Positions 1-64,000 of a stretch of DNA of 64,000 nt are shown piece by piece. Source of the DNA: Hemibagrus wyckioides (lineage: Eukaryota > Chordata > Actinopteri > Siluriformes > Bagridae). How positions within the stretch are numbered: the first letter of the stretch is position 1; each line of letters opens with the position of its first letter. The stretch spans positions 19,492,146 to 19,556,145 of the forward strand of contig NC_080712.1 in assembly GCF_019097595.1 (NCBI RefSeq). The letters are read 5' to 3'. The notes beneath the pieces were generated by a model that was not told the DNA's origin, did no database searches, and saw only the letters and a list, made by a program, of their open reading frames with translations. A program made the position numbers and the translations under genes.

Positions 1-345
1 TTATTTCTTTGCAAATTCCAATCTGGCTTTCTTACCGCTGATGAGTGGTTTGCATTTTGTGGTATGGTCTCAATATTTCTGTTCTGGAAGTTTTCTTCAA
101 ACAGTGGATTGAGATACGTTCACCCCTGCCTGTGGAGGTTGTTAGTGAAGTCACTGACTGTTGTTATTAGGTTTTTCTTCACAGTTCTGTCATCAACTGC
201 TATTGTTCTTCTTAGCTGACCTTTTCCATGTCTGGTTGTTAGTATACCAGTGGTTGCTTTCTGTTTCAGGACATTCCAAAATGTTGGAATGCTTATGCAA
301 TGGTTCTGATTGATTTTCCATCTTTTCTACAAAATGGCTATTGGC
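1..345 (-). mobile_element. Tc1-like transposase remnant, N-terminal part, cut by the window edge
   Basis: Read on the minus strand, this stretch gives decayed Tc1/mariner transposase sequence. The paired helix-turn-helix region appears as IPTFWNVLKQKATTG and then RRTIAVDDRTVKKNL. GVNVSQSTV and KPLISGKKARLEFAKK follow. At least two stop codons interrupt it. The DDE catalytic part would lie left of base 1. The element sits inside intron 23 of col13a1 in the same orientation. Confidence 0.75.
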
Positions 346-666
346 CTTGCTTACATTCATGAGTAGATACAGTCTCTTGTGATATAGTCTCCCCTCGGTT
401 TTTGCAGTATACTGTATTTGACTAGATTATTGCTAGCTTTGTGACCACTTGGATCCTGCTGAACATTTTTGGCAAGGAAATCTTCCTCAGACAGCATGCT
501 GGGTGAGTACTACAAGACAGGCTTTACAGTTTGGCTCTTGAACTACAGTTCTGGATTTAACATGGAAATGTGTTTGAATACCCATAGCAGGTGAAGAGTA
601 GTAACAACCACCAAGCAGTACTAGCTTATATACTGGATGACTAAAGGCACATTCAATGTATACTAC

Positions 667-55686
<55,020 letters not shown>

Positions 55687-56330
55687 TTTAGTCTAACCTG
55701 CCTTTTCCTTCAACAAGCTTCTAATCTACTCATCAGAGGAGATAATAACCGGCAAACAGCGCGTGGTTTGAAAGTAAATACCAACCACAACTTTAGTCCA
55801 AGACTTACTTAGAGAGCAGGATAATCAGTGTCGCGTTAAAAGGAGAAATGGGAGTTATAAATGAGTTAAACGCATGTTTCCAGATGATGTTTACAGGTGG
55901 ATCGGAAAGCTCTAGCGTTGTGCCGTGGGAATGAGTCGTGCCATCTGAGTGTGTCCTTCTGAGCTCCAGTGTCACAGTGCTGTAGTGATCTGTGATGTGA
56001 AATTTGAGCCTCTTCCCTGCAATCCGCTTTAGCTGCAGTCTATTCACTCCACACTCCACTTTAACTGCGCCTCTTCCCTGCGCTCTCCGTTAAACTGCGC
56101 TCTCATGCGCCCTGCACCTCTCCTGTATGCAAAGCTCCTCCCCGCGTGCATGTGTGTGTGCGCGTGTGTGTGTGACGGTGTAAGTGATCGTTGCTCATCA
56201 GCCCTGGGCGGAACTGAAGCTTCAGTGGAGCCGCGCGCTTCTCCGCAACCTCGCCGACAAGATATATTTAGGTGCCAAGAGCCCACGTGTATAAAATGAC
56301 CCTTTTGATCTGTGCGGCGCAAATAAGCGT
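55687..56330 (-). promoter_or_regulatory. Probable col13a1 5' UTR and CpG-rich promoter
   Basis: CpG dinucleotides are clearly denser from about 55500 to 56350 than in the rest of the window. The stretch contains one GGGCGG (GC box) near 56206 and ends at the start codon. There is a weak TTATAA at about 55854, which I do not trust as a TATA box. The transcription start cannot be fixed from sequence alone. A CAT trinucleotide repeat lies at the outer edge (56358-56381). Confidence 0.5.
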
Positions 56331-56791
56331 GTGTACGTTTGCAAATATTTGTATCATCACCATCATCATCATCATCATCAGTAGTAGCATTAGTCACACA
56401 GTTACTGAATTAGTCAAAGAATCACAAACCTATTCTACTTCTAAAGTGATTCTCACCCATGTCACTGTCTGAATTCACCTTTGTGGAAAAAGGAAGGATG
56501 TTCAAGGCCTACTTTGAATTAGAACTTTTCAATTTGTTGCAAAATTGAAACTTGGCCATGCTTATAGGAACAGTTACCAGTACTATCTAAAACATCAACA
56601 GTTCAAGAAGAGCACTCCATGTTGGAAGACTAAAGAGCAGTTGATTCATTCACAGTCCATGTGAACTGGCATATACTAAGTAATAGTTCAAAAGGGACTG
56701 AATGAGCCCACCAAATGGCATCTTAAGTCTGGCCACCAAAATAAGTTGCATATATGTGTATTATCTGCCAAACCAACAGCTGACAGTGCTA
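56331..56791. other. Intergenic stretch between promoter and Tc1-like element
   Basis: It has a CAT trinucleotide repeat at 56358-56381 at its edge. I see no gene in it. Confidence 0.7.
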
Positions 56792-57740
56792 CACTGATCA
56801 GCCACAACATTAAAACCACTAACAGGTGACGTGAATTACATTGATTACTTTATACAGTTGCACCTGTCAAGGGGTGGTATTAGGTAGTAAGTGAATAGTC
56901 AGTTCTTGAAGCTCATTTGCTGGACCACAAAAATGGGCAAGTGTAAGGATCTGAGTGACGTCTAAATGTCTGGGTCAGTACATCTATGTGGGATGTTCCG
57001 GGAATGCAGTGGTTAAAACCTACAAAAAGTATTATAATAAAGGACAACTGGCAACAGGGTCATGGGTGGCCAAAGCTCATTGATGTGTGTGGGGAGTAAA
57101 GGCTAACCTGTCTGGTCCAAGTTTCACAAAAGAGCTACTGTAACACAGATTGCTGGAAAAGTTCATGCTGGCTATGAGAGAAAATGATCAAAACAGAAAA
57201 AATAACACAGACAGGTCTGAGTGCCCATGCTGACTCTTGTCCAATGCAAAAAGTGCCTACAATGGGTGATGAGCATCAGAACTAGACTATGGAGCAATTA
57301 AAGAAACTCCATGATGCAGTATGGGAAAATGGCAAGCTCGTAGAAGTAGTGTGATACTTGGGGCAATGTTCTGCTGAGAAACCTTGGGTTCAGGCATTCA
57401 AGTATATGTTACTTTGACACGTCATCTACCTAAACATTGCAGCAGTCACTCCTTCATAGTAACAGTATACCCTTATTGCAGTGGCCTATTTCAGCAGGAT
57501 AATGTGACCTGTCACACTGCAATCATTCTTCAGGAATGGTTTGAGAAACAGTTCAAGGTGTTGACTTGGCCTCCAAATTCCCTATATCTCAGTCCAATCA
57601 AGCATCTGGTGTGCTGGACGATTCCATGGAGACCCACCTAAAAACTTACATGGCTTAAAGGATTTGCTGCAAACGTCTTGTGAAGTCCATGCCTCAACAT
57701 TTGTTTTGGAAGCACAAGGTGAACCTATGCAAGATTTCCT
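56792..57740 (+). mobile_element. Degraded Tc1-like transposon upstream of col13a1
   Basis: It begins with CACTGATCAGCCACAACATT, the terminal repeat of a widespread fish Tc1-like family, and runs in plus orientation. The body keeps GGTCATGGGTGGCCAAAGCT and AGAGCTACTGTAACACA. A 57384-57641 ORF has FQQDN with the second catalytic Asp, then LSPIKHL where the third acidic residue is Lys. The segment with the first catalytic Asp is missing by deletion near 57330. The 3' terminal repeat is not found. Confidence 0.8.
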
Positions 57741-59734
57741 TCAGTTCAAAGTTATGTTTGGTAGACTAATTAGCATTTCTAAAAGTGTCAGTATTGTGTG
57801 AATGGGTGTTTGAGTGTGTACAATGGTTAGCCCCCCAAGCCATGGTTTCCCATCTTTGAAAGATATCCATTCAATATATATATATATATATACACAGTAT
57901 GTGTTTGTGTGTGTACTGTAAATGTCAAATGTTATATGGACCAAAATTTAATGTCTGTTTAGTGACCAAATGAAAGTGGACCAGTCTGAACAAATATAAA
58001 CCAAGAACAATGTTTTTTAGGGACTAATCTAAATTTGGCCAATCTGCCCATTGATGTTCATCCATAGTCATTTCTTGGTGATCACTGGGCTATTATTTTA
58101 TCCTAATTATGACATTTTCCCTGTAAACAAAATAAAAAAATTTCAAAGTCTTCTGGCAGAGGCTGTAATAACCAATACCTTCCTGTCAATAGTTTGTTTG
58201 GCCTGTGAGGACACACTCTCACTCCCTACTCCTTTAGTTCCTGTTTTGCACATTTTCCATTAATCCTTTGATTAAAGGTCATGTCAGTAGTAATAGAAAT
58301 AACATGGTTACTGTTTCTAGTAGCAACTGGGGCTACAGTAGGAGAGCAGATGAGCACTGACTTACCAGAACCAAGATGGCAATCTTAAGGAGTGGCTGCT
58401 CAAACTGCATTTACAAAACCACACAGGCAGATTGGACCATGAGTCCCAGAAAAGCTTTAAAAAGTGAATTTCCTGACTTGGGTCTCCAGCTGTGATTTAT
58501 TCAAACAAAGAGATGGTCCCTCCACTTTCAGCCACATCTAAAACATCTGATAGCTTTTTTCCACATGGGTTAGGCACTCTAATGTATTTAATGAACCAAG
58601 TGCTGAAAACCTCTGTAATTATAACATAAACAACCGTCTCTGGAGTAAAGTAAATGAGGCTGATGATGAATATGCCATGACTTTAGAGATGATTTTAAAA
58701 ACAAAATGGTAGAGTGAAAAGTTGCTTTCCAGTATAACAAAATGAAGCATAGATTAATGACTTGACACAGTGTATATTATGTAGCATAAATATCGTTTCA
58801 GTCGAAACATATTCACTAAGTGCATGTAGAAAACTACAATAATAGTAACTGCAAGACAAACAAACAAAAAAGGTTTTAATGAAATTAAAAACAAAGTCAA
58901 AACCCAATCAATAGAAACAAGAAGGAGTATCCAAGTAAAAAGAAGAGTATTTAAGATACAAAAGTAAAAGATTGAAATCAGACTTGAAGAGACTGAGGTA
59001 GAGAATCACACAGTGTAATGTATACACCATTATCTACCCCCACCGTGATGTGCCTGAATTTAAGGACAGCTAGAAGTCCAGTGGCAAAAGAACTGAGAGT
59101 ACAGACAGGGAAGCAGGTGAGCTTGGTTAAACACATTAGAACATGCAGAGTTCTATAAAGAAGGACATTCTTTACGCAAAAAAATAAATTTTATGTGCAA
59201 AAAGATAAGATAGTTATTTGAACTGATACAGTATTGAGTGCAGATTTTTTTAGAAGTTGCTAGAATTTTAGCAACTGAGTGTTATATATATTTCAAGAGC
59301 ACACACAATTTGATCAGAAATGCCAGTAGGTAAGAAATATATTAATGAGCAGTTTATTAATGTGCTGACCAGAGCTTACATCTATTTTATGAGACATACA
59401 ATTTACAGCAGTGAGGGGAAAGGGTTTTTCACAAGCGCCTAGGTGAAAGCATGCAAAACAGAACAAATGTCATATAATACAGTTAGTCATTCCACTTATC
59501 CCTAAATGTCATTATGCAGAACTATTCATTTTTTATTAACTCCCTGTAGCAGTTTGCATCATGTATAGAGGATATAACAGATCTCCTGATGTGGAGTCAC
59601 ATCAGGGCCAAGTATCAACTTGGTCTGTACCTAATCCTAGGTACAGAACAACACTATTTGTACAGATAAATTGCCTGCAGATCCTCTTAGAGCCTTCAAT
59701 GCCTGAGGACACACTGAAAGTGGGGGATGTGGTA
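57741..59734. other. Intergenic, 2.0 kb
   Basis: It holds a short TA microsatellite at 57875-57893. The ORFs here are short and unrecognised. Confidence 0.7.
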
Positions 59735-59900
59735 GCTTAGTGGTTAAAGTGTTGGACTACTCTTCAGAAGGTTGTGAGTTAGAATCCTGGGTCCACCAAG
59801 CTGCCACTGCTGGGCCCCTGAGCAAGGCCCTTAACCCTTGATTGCTCAGCTGTATAAATATAAGTAGCTCTGGATAAGGGCATCTGCCGTAAATGTAAAC
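59735..59900 (+). mobile_element. tRNA-derived SINE
   Basis: The head GTGGTAGCTTAGTGGTTAAA resembles a tRNA A box, and GGTTGTGAGTTAGAATCC resembles a B box. The body follows with GCTGCCACTGCTGGGCCCCT and a tail with CTGGATAAGGGCATCTGCCG then TAAATGTAAA. That tail type is frequent in catfish and other otophysan genomes. It is full length or nearly so, with scattered changes. Confidence 0.75.
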
Positions 59901-61384
59901 AAAAGTGCTTGTACATTGACACAGACACTAGCAGTATATATTTCACTCTAGGTACGTGTGTGGTTTTTATCCATGCTTTTAAGCTAAGGCCTGTGTTATG
60001 TACAGTTCTTCACTCTATTATTTTGACTAGAATAATATTGTTGCAATTATCGTGTACTATTAATTATCAATTTAGTGTTGCATCAGCATTAGTTGTAGCA
60101 ATCTAATTTGTGTTTAGAAGCATCTCTCTTAAATAAATTCTCTCTCTCTCTCTCTCTCTCTCTCCTATTAAATAAATTCAACATAATGTCAGGTTTATCG
60201 AAATTATAATTAACATAATTATAATTTAAAGACATCTGGACATCATCTGAACATGACAATTATCTGGGCAGCTACACAGTAATCATGTAATGAATTCATC
60301 AACTTCCCAGGACCATTAATTGTGGCTTTCACAAAATTACAGCTCAAAATGACAAGGTTTATTCTTTTCTTTAAAAGAGACTGAAAAGGAGAGGACACTT
60401 TTATTTAAACGTAAAATAAACTTGTATCTCTGCAGTCTCTGTAAGACCGCATGACTCTGTAGGGGCAGTAGAACACACAAACAAATGGAAATGGAAGTGA
60501 TGCATGCATTTCCCAGATATTCCCTAGATACCATTTGTCTGTTTTTAGTTATTTGTTACTACATTACATTTCCAGAGCATAGACAGAAGCAGAGGAATAT
60601 TTCTTCATTTTTACCCCCTTCATTCATCAGACTAGTCCATGAATGCTTGGTGTTTGAAGGATTATTCAGGTCTCTATACGCAGATTGTCTGCTAAACCAA
60701 TTCTTCTCTGCCACAAAGCCTCACTGAGTCTCCCAGTAACTGAAAAATCAGGAATATGACAGCTTCCTGTGGTTGTTTTCCATCTTTTAAACTCCTTAAG
60801 TCAGGCCTCACTGCCCAGTATAGGGCCCAATAAACTGCGTAATGATAAATAATATGAGAACTGACATTTAATTCATATGTGAGCCAGTGTAGTGGTTGTC
60901 TTTGACTAACAATTTACTTTAGAAGGTTTAACTCTCATTTTATCAGAACCTCACTAACTCGAAAAACCTCATTCTTCATTTTCCTTCTTTATTGTGAAGA
61001 AAGCTTACAGGAATTCAAGCAGCTTTTTCCATGTACTCTGCAATTATACAATTTAGAGGCAACTCACCATGGTAGAAAGAATGAGTTGTATGCATAAGGA
61101 ACTAACAAAAGTATTGAAACATTGAGCAGAGGCAATGGATATTTGGATAGATGCAGGTTCATTTATGAAAACTCTCAAAAACTGGCTATTTAATTAATTC
61201 TAAGAAAATCAGTGGCTTTTATTTGAAACATGCTGTCTTTCTTTTTTGCTGTGGTTCGACTTGTAGACTTACAGTATGAGTTACTATGATACTTTGAATT
61301 CATAAAAAATCTATAATACATATGTCTAATCAAAATAAACAACAATAACAAGCAAGCAAAGTATTAAATAAAGAAAAACAAAAT
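59901..61384. other. Intergenic, 1.5 kb
   Basis: Apart from the TC microsatellite at 60140-60164, I see nothing. Confidence 0.7.
60140..60164. repeat. TC microsatellite flanked by a direct repeat
   Basis: A TC run is flanked on both sides by TTAAATAAATTC. It lies upstream of col13a1. Confidence 0.9.
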
Positions 61385-62045
61385 ATAGAACCTTGAGGTG
61401 GATGAGCCTCATAGGGTTCCACTCCTGTCAGCCAAGAACAGGGATTGAGGCCATAACAGAAAGTGAGCCATTGAAAATCAGAAAAACAAATATCACCTAG
61501 CCTTTTTCCAGTCTTCAATTGTCCAGTTTAGGCGAGTCTTTGACCATGATAGCCTCATATTCTTGTTCTTGGCTAAAAAGAGAGGAAATTGACTTCTTTT
61601 GCTTTATAGTGCATCCACCTTGAAACTGTGATGTGGCTGAGATGCTTTTCTGCTCACCATGGTTGTAAAGAGTGATCATTTGAGATGCTATACACCTCCT
61701 GTCAGCTCAGACCAGTCTGGCCATTCTCCTCTGATATCTCTAACCAAGTTGATTCAGAATGCAGATCCTCTGCTCACTGGATGTTTTTGCACCATTTTGT
61801 GTAAACTATAGAGACTGAAAATGCAAGGAGATCAGAAGATTCTGAAATACTCAAAACAACAAAGTCACAGAGATGACATCCTTTCCCCATTCTGATGTCT
61901 GACACAAACATTAACTAAAGCTCTTGACCTGTATATGTGTACTTTTTTTGTATTGTGCTGCTGTCACATGATTGGCAGATTAGATAACTGCATGAATGTG
62001 CAGGTGCGTATGTGTTCCTCACCAAGTGAATGTTAAGTGTATGTT
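61385..62045. mobile_element. Composite of two Tc1-like fragments in inverted (head-to-head) arrangement
   Basis: This is the same family as 38174-38818. From about 61389 to 61500 the plus strand carries a sense piece (AACCTTGAGGTGGATGAG, then TCCACTCCTGTCAGCCAAGA). From about 61500 to 62045 it carries the antisense of an overlapping and larger part of the transposase (CCAGTCTTCAATTGTCCAGT) running out to the terminal end GTGTTCCTCACCAAGTGAAT. The junction is near CCTAGCC/TTTTTCC at 61500. Confidence 0.72.
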
Positions 62046-62605
62046 TGCATTCTATTTTGTCTGTTATCAGTATAAATAAAGCTCTTACACAAATGAAATA
62101 ATCAGTTCTATAACCTATATTATACAGAAATAACATCTCATAGGAAATATATGTTTACAATGATTCCAAACAAGCTTGTTATTTTCCATATATCAAAATG
62201 ACTACCTCTGGTCTCAGCACCACATATTGGACTGTTATGGATCAAATATATTCTAAAGATATCCCAGTGAACAGTTTGAACTTCTCTGCTCAACCTTTAT
62301 TTTATTCCCCTCCTTCTGTCATTGATAAGTTGCCAAAATGCACATCTGTCCTTCTTTTAAATGACAGTGTATTCCCCGGGGTTTCTGTGCTTTGTGCTAC
62401 AGCATCAGATCCCACATGCTCCACTTTCACATCATACTCAATATTGTACATTATTTTGATTTACTATTTGTACTATTACTTACTACTCAAGATTTTAAGA
62501 CAACCAAATTACACAGAAGAGAATGGGAGGCTAAAAATGAGTAAAAACTCTCATAAGTCTGAAACAACTTATGAAAAATCTTTAATTAACTCAATATTTG
62601 TTTTG

Positions 62606-62606
<1 letters not shown>
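62046..62606. other. Intergenic, 0.6 kb
   Basis: A 155-codon plus-strand frame (62198-62665) runs into the TA microsatellite. It has no recognisable domain and is probably spurious. Confidence 0.6.

Positions 62607-62642
<36 letters not shown>
62607..62642. repeat. TA microsatellite at the edge of a Tc1-like element
   Basis: About 36 bases of TA lie immediately left of the truncated Tc1-like element. Confidence 0.95.
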
Positions 62643-62645
<3 letters not shown>

Positions 62646-63487
62646 ATGCACAGTGCGACATGTAGTGAAATGACTTTTGAAATGACTTCAGAGAGCTTCA
62701 TGGAATGGGTTTCCATGGCCGAGCAGCTGCATCCAAGCCATACATCACCAAGTGCAATGCAAAGCGTCAGATGCAGTGGTGTAAAGCACGGCGCCACTGG
62801 ACTCTAGAGCAGTGGAGACGCGTTCTCTGGATCGAATCGTGCTGCTCCATCTGGCAATCTGATGGACGAGTCTGGGTTTGGCGGTTGCCAGGAGAACGGT
62901 ACTTGTCTGACTGCATTGTGCCAAGTGTAAAGTTTGGTGGAGGGGGGATTATGGTATGGGGTTGTTTTTCAGGAGCTGGGCTTGGCCCCTTAGTGCCAGT
63001 GAAAGGAACTCTGAATGCTTCAGCATACCAAGACATTTTGGACAATTCCATGCTCCCAACTTTGTGGGAACAGTTTGGAGCTGGCCCCTTCCTCTTCCAA
63101 CATGACTGTGCACCAGTGCACAAAGCAAGGTCCATAAAGACATGGATGACAGAGTCTGGTGTGGATGAACTTGACTGGCCTGCACAGAGTCCTGACCTCA
63201 ACCCCATAGAACACCTTTGGGATGAATTAGAGCGGAGACTGAGAGCCAGGCCTTCTCGTCCAACATCAGTGTGTGACCTCACAAATGCGCTTCTGGAAGA
63301 ATGGTCAAAAATTCCCATAAACACACTCCTAAACCTTGTGGACAGCCTTCCCAGAAGAGTTGAAGCTGTTATAGCTGCAAAGGGTGGACCAACGTCATAT
63401 TGAACCCTATGGATTAGGAATGGGATGTCACTTAAGTTCATATGCGAGTCAAGGCAGGTGAGCGAATACTTTTGGCAATATAGTATA
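62643..63487 (+). mobile_element. Young Tc1-like transposon, 5' truncated
   Basis: The 3' end is intact (CGAATACTTTTGGCAATATA, ending near 63487). The left side is cut at a TA microsatellite (62607-62642), and no 5' terminal repeat is visible. Sequence preservation is much higher than in the other Tc1 copies of the window, which suggests a recent insertion. Confidence 0.85.
62705..63403 (+). pseudogene. Tc1-like transposase, C-terminal 232 codons, catalytically broken
   Basis: An uninterrupted 232-codon frame covers most of the DDE domain and ends at a natural stop after GGPTSY. The second Asp (FQHDCAPVH, residue 134) and the final Glu ([11 protein letters not shown], residue 169) are present with the usual 34-residue spacing. 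The first catalytic Asp is gone: the expected W-S-D-E-S reads W-I-E-S at residues 42-45, consistent with a 3-base in-frame deletion. The N-terminal DNA-binding part is absent, so it cannot act as a transposase alone. Confidence 0.85.
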
Positions 63488-64000
63488 TCTAGTGTATTCT
63501 TGGGTGTTAAAATAATTATATAAGTAAATAAATTTTCTGACAAGGTGGAATATACTATTGACATTACTATATCAGTTCCAAGCTCACTTGTTGAGACACA
63601 TTTCAGCAGCCCAGTTTGATTATGTATTGTAATTAATTTGGTTGGTAAACATCTGGATTCTCTCTCATAACTGTTTTTACTGTGTGACGCTCAACAAAGC
63701 AACAAGTTTAAAAAAATACTCATTACTCCATCGCTCAGTTGGTTTGAGGTCTTGCTGTCTTTAATAAAGTGTTAGGGAGGACAAATTGGAAACAGGTATC
63801 CTGTGGGGAACAGATGGAAGGCCTGTAATGCAGAAAAACAATCACTCAGCAAAGTGAAAAGCGTTTGGACACGATCATTGCATTAGGTTAAAGCTGTTTA
63901 AATAACACACCGTCTGGATCTTCTGTGTCAAAGAGTGTCCATTATAACTGTGTTTATTTATCTAGTAACATCTGATATACAGTATTAGCTGTTTTTTCAG
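63488..64000. other. Intergenic, end of window
   Basis: I see no gene or element here. Confidence 0.65.

Noticed and set aside
62198..62665. 155-codon plus-strand ORF
   Set aside because: It shows no recognisable domain, and its end is microsatellite translation. It is AT-rich chance sequence.
62767..63564. 265-codon ORF on the minus strand
   Set aside because: It is the antisense shadow of the Tc1-like transposase frame on the plus strand.

Overview
The window is vertebrate genomic DNA, almost certainly from a teleost fish. It holds small exons in long AT-rich introns with GT-AG splice sites, many microsatellites, several decayed Tc1-like transposons of families common in fish, and a tRNA-derived SINE whose 3' tail is of a type common in catfish and other otophysan fishes. 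The otophysan placement is an inference from repeats only.

One protein-coding gene is supported: the 5' part of col13a1 (collagen type XIII alpha 1, a transmembrane collagen), on the minus strand. I reconstructed 23 coding exons from 55686 down to 667, giving 1146 coding bases (382 codons) in one open frame. Every junction is GT-AG. Exon 1 carries the start codon, a short cytosolic tail, the single membrane segment and the start of the NC1 stalk. Exon 2 carries the rest of the stalk and the conserved C-x-C-P-P-G motif. Exon 3 is an 8-base microexon. Exons 4-13 encode the COL1 collagenous domain, exons 14-15 the non-collagenous NC2 linker, and exons 16-23 the beginning of COL2. The rest of the gene lies beyond base 1. 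All exons after exon 3 are in phase 0 with lengths divisible by 3, so each could be a cassette.

Layout from high to low coordinates: 64000-56300 is upstream intergenic DNA with three Tc1-like remnants and one SINE. 56300-55687 is a CpG-rich probable promoter and 5' UTR. 55686-52687 holds exons 1-2. 52686-28086 is a 24.6 kb intron with three Tc1-like remnants and long microsatellites. 28085-667 holds exons 3-23. 345-1 is a further Tc1-like transposase remnant, inside intron 23.

I saw no second host gene, RNA gene, CRISPR array or unusual multi-gene system. The most interesting points are the 8-base microexon between two large introns with a UGCU/UG-rich tract just downstream, collagen exons not matched in the human protein as I remember it, loss of the tetrabasic shedding site, a perfect 18-bp hairpin in intron 4, and a fold-back composite of Tc1 fragments.
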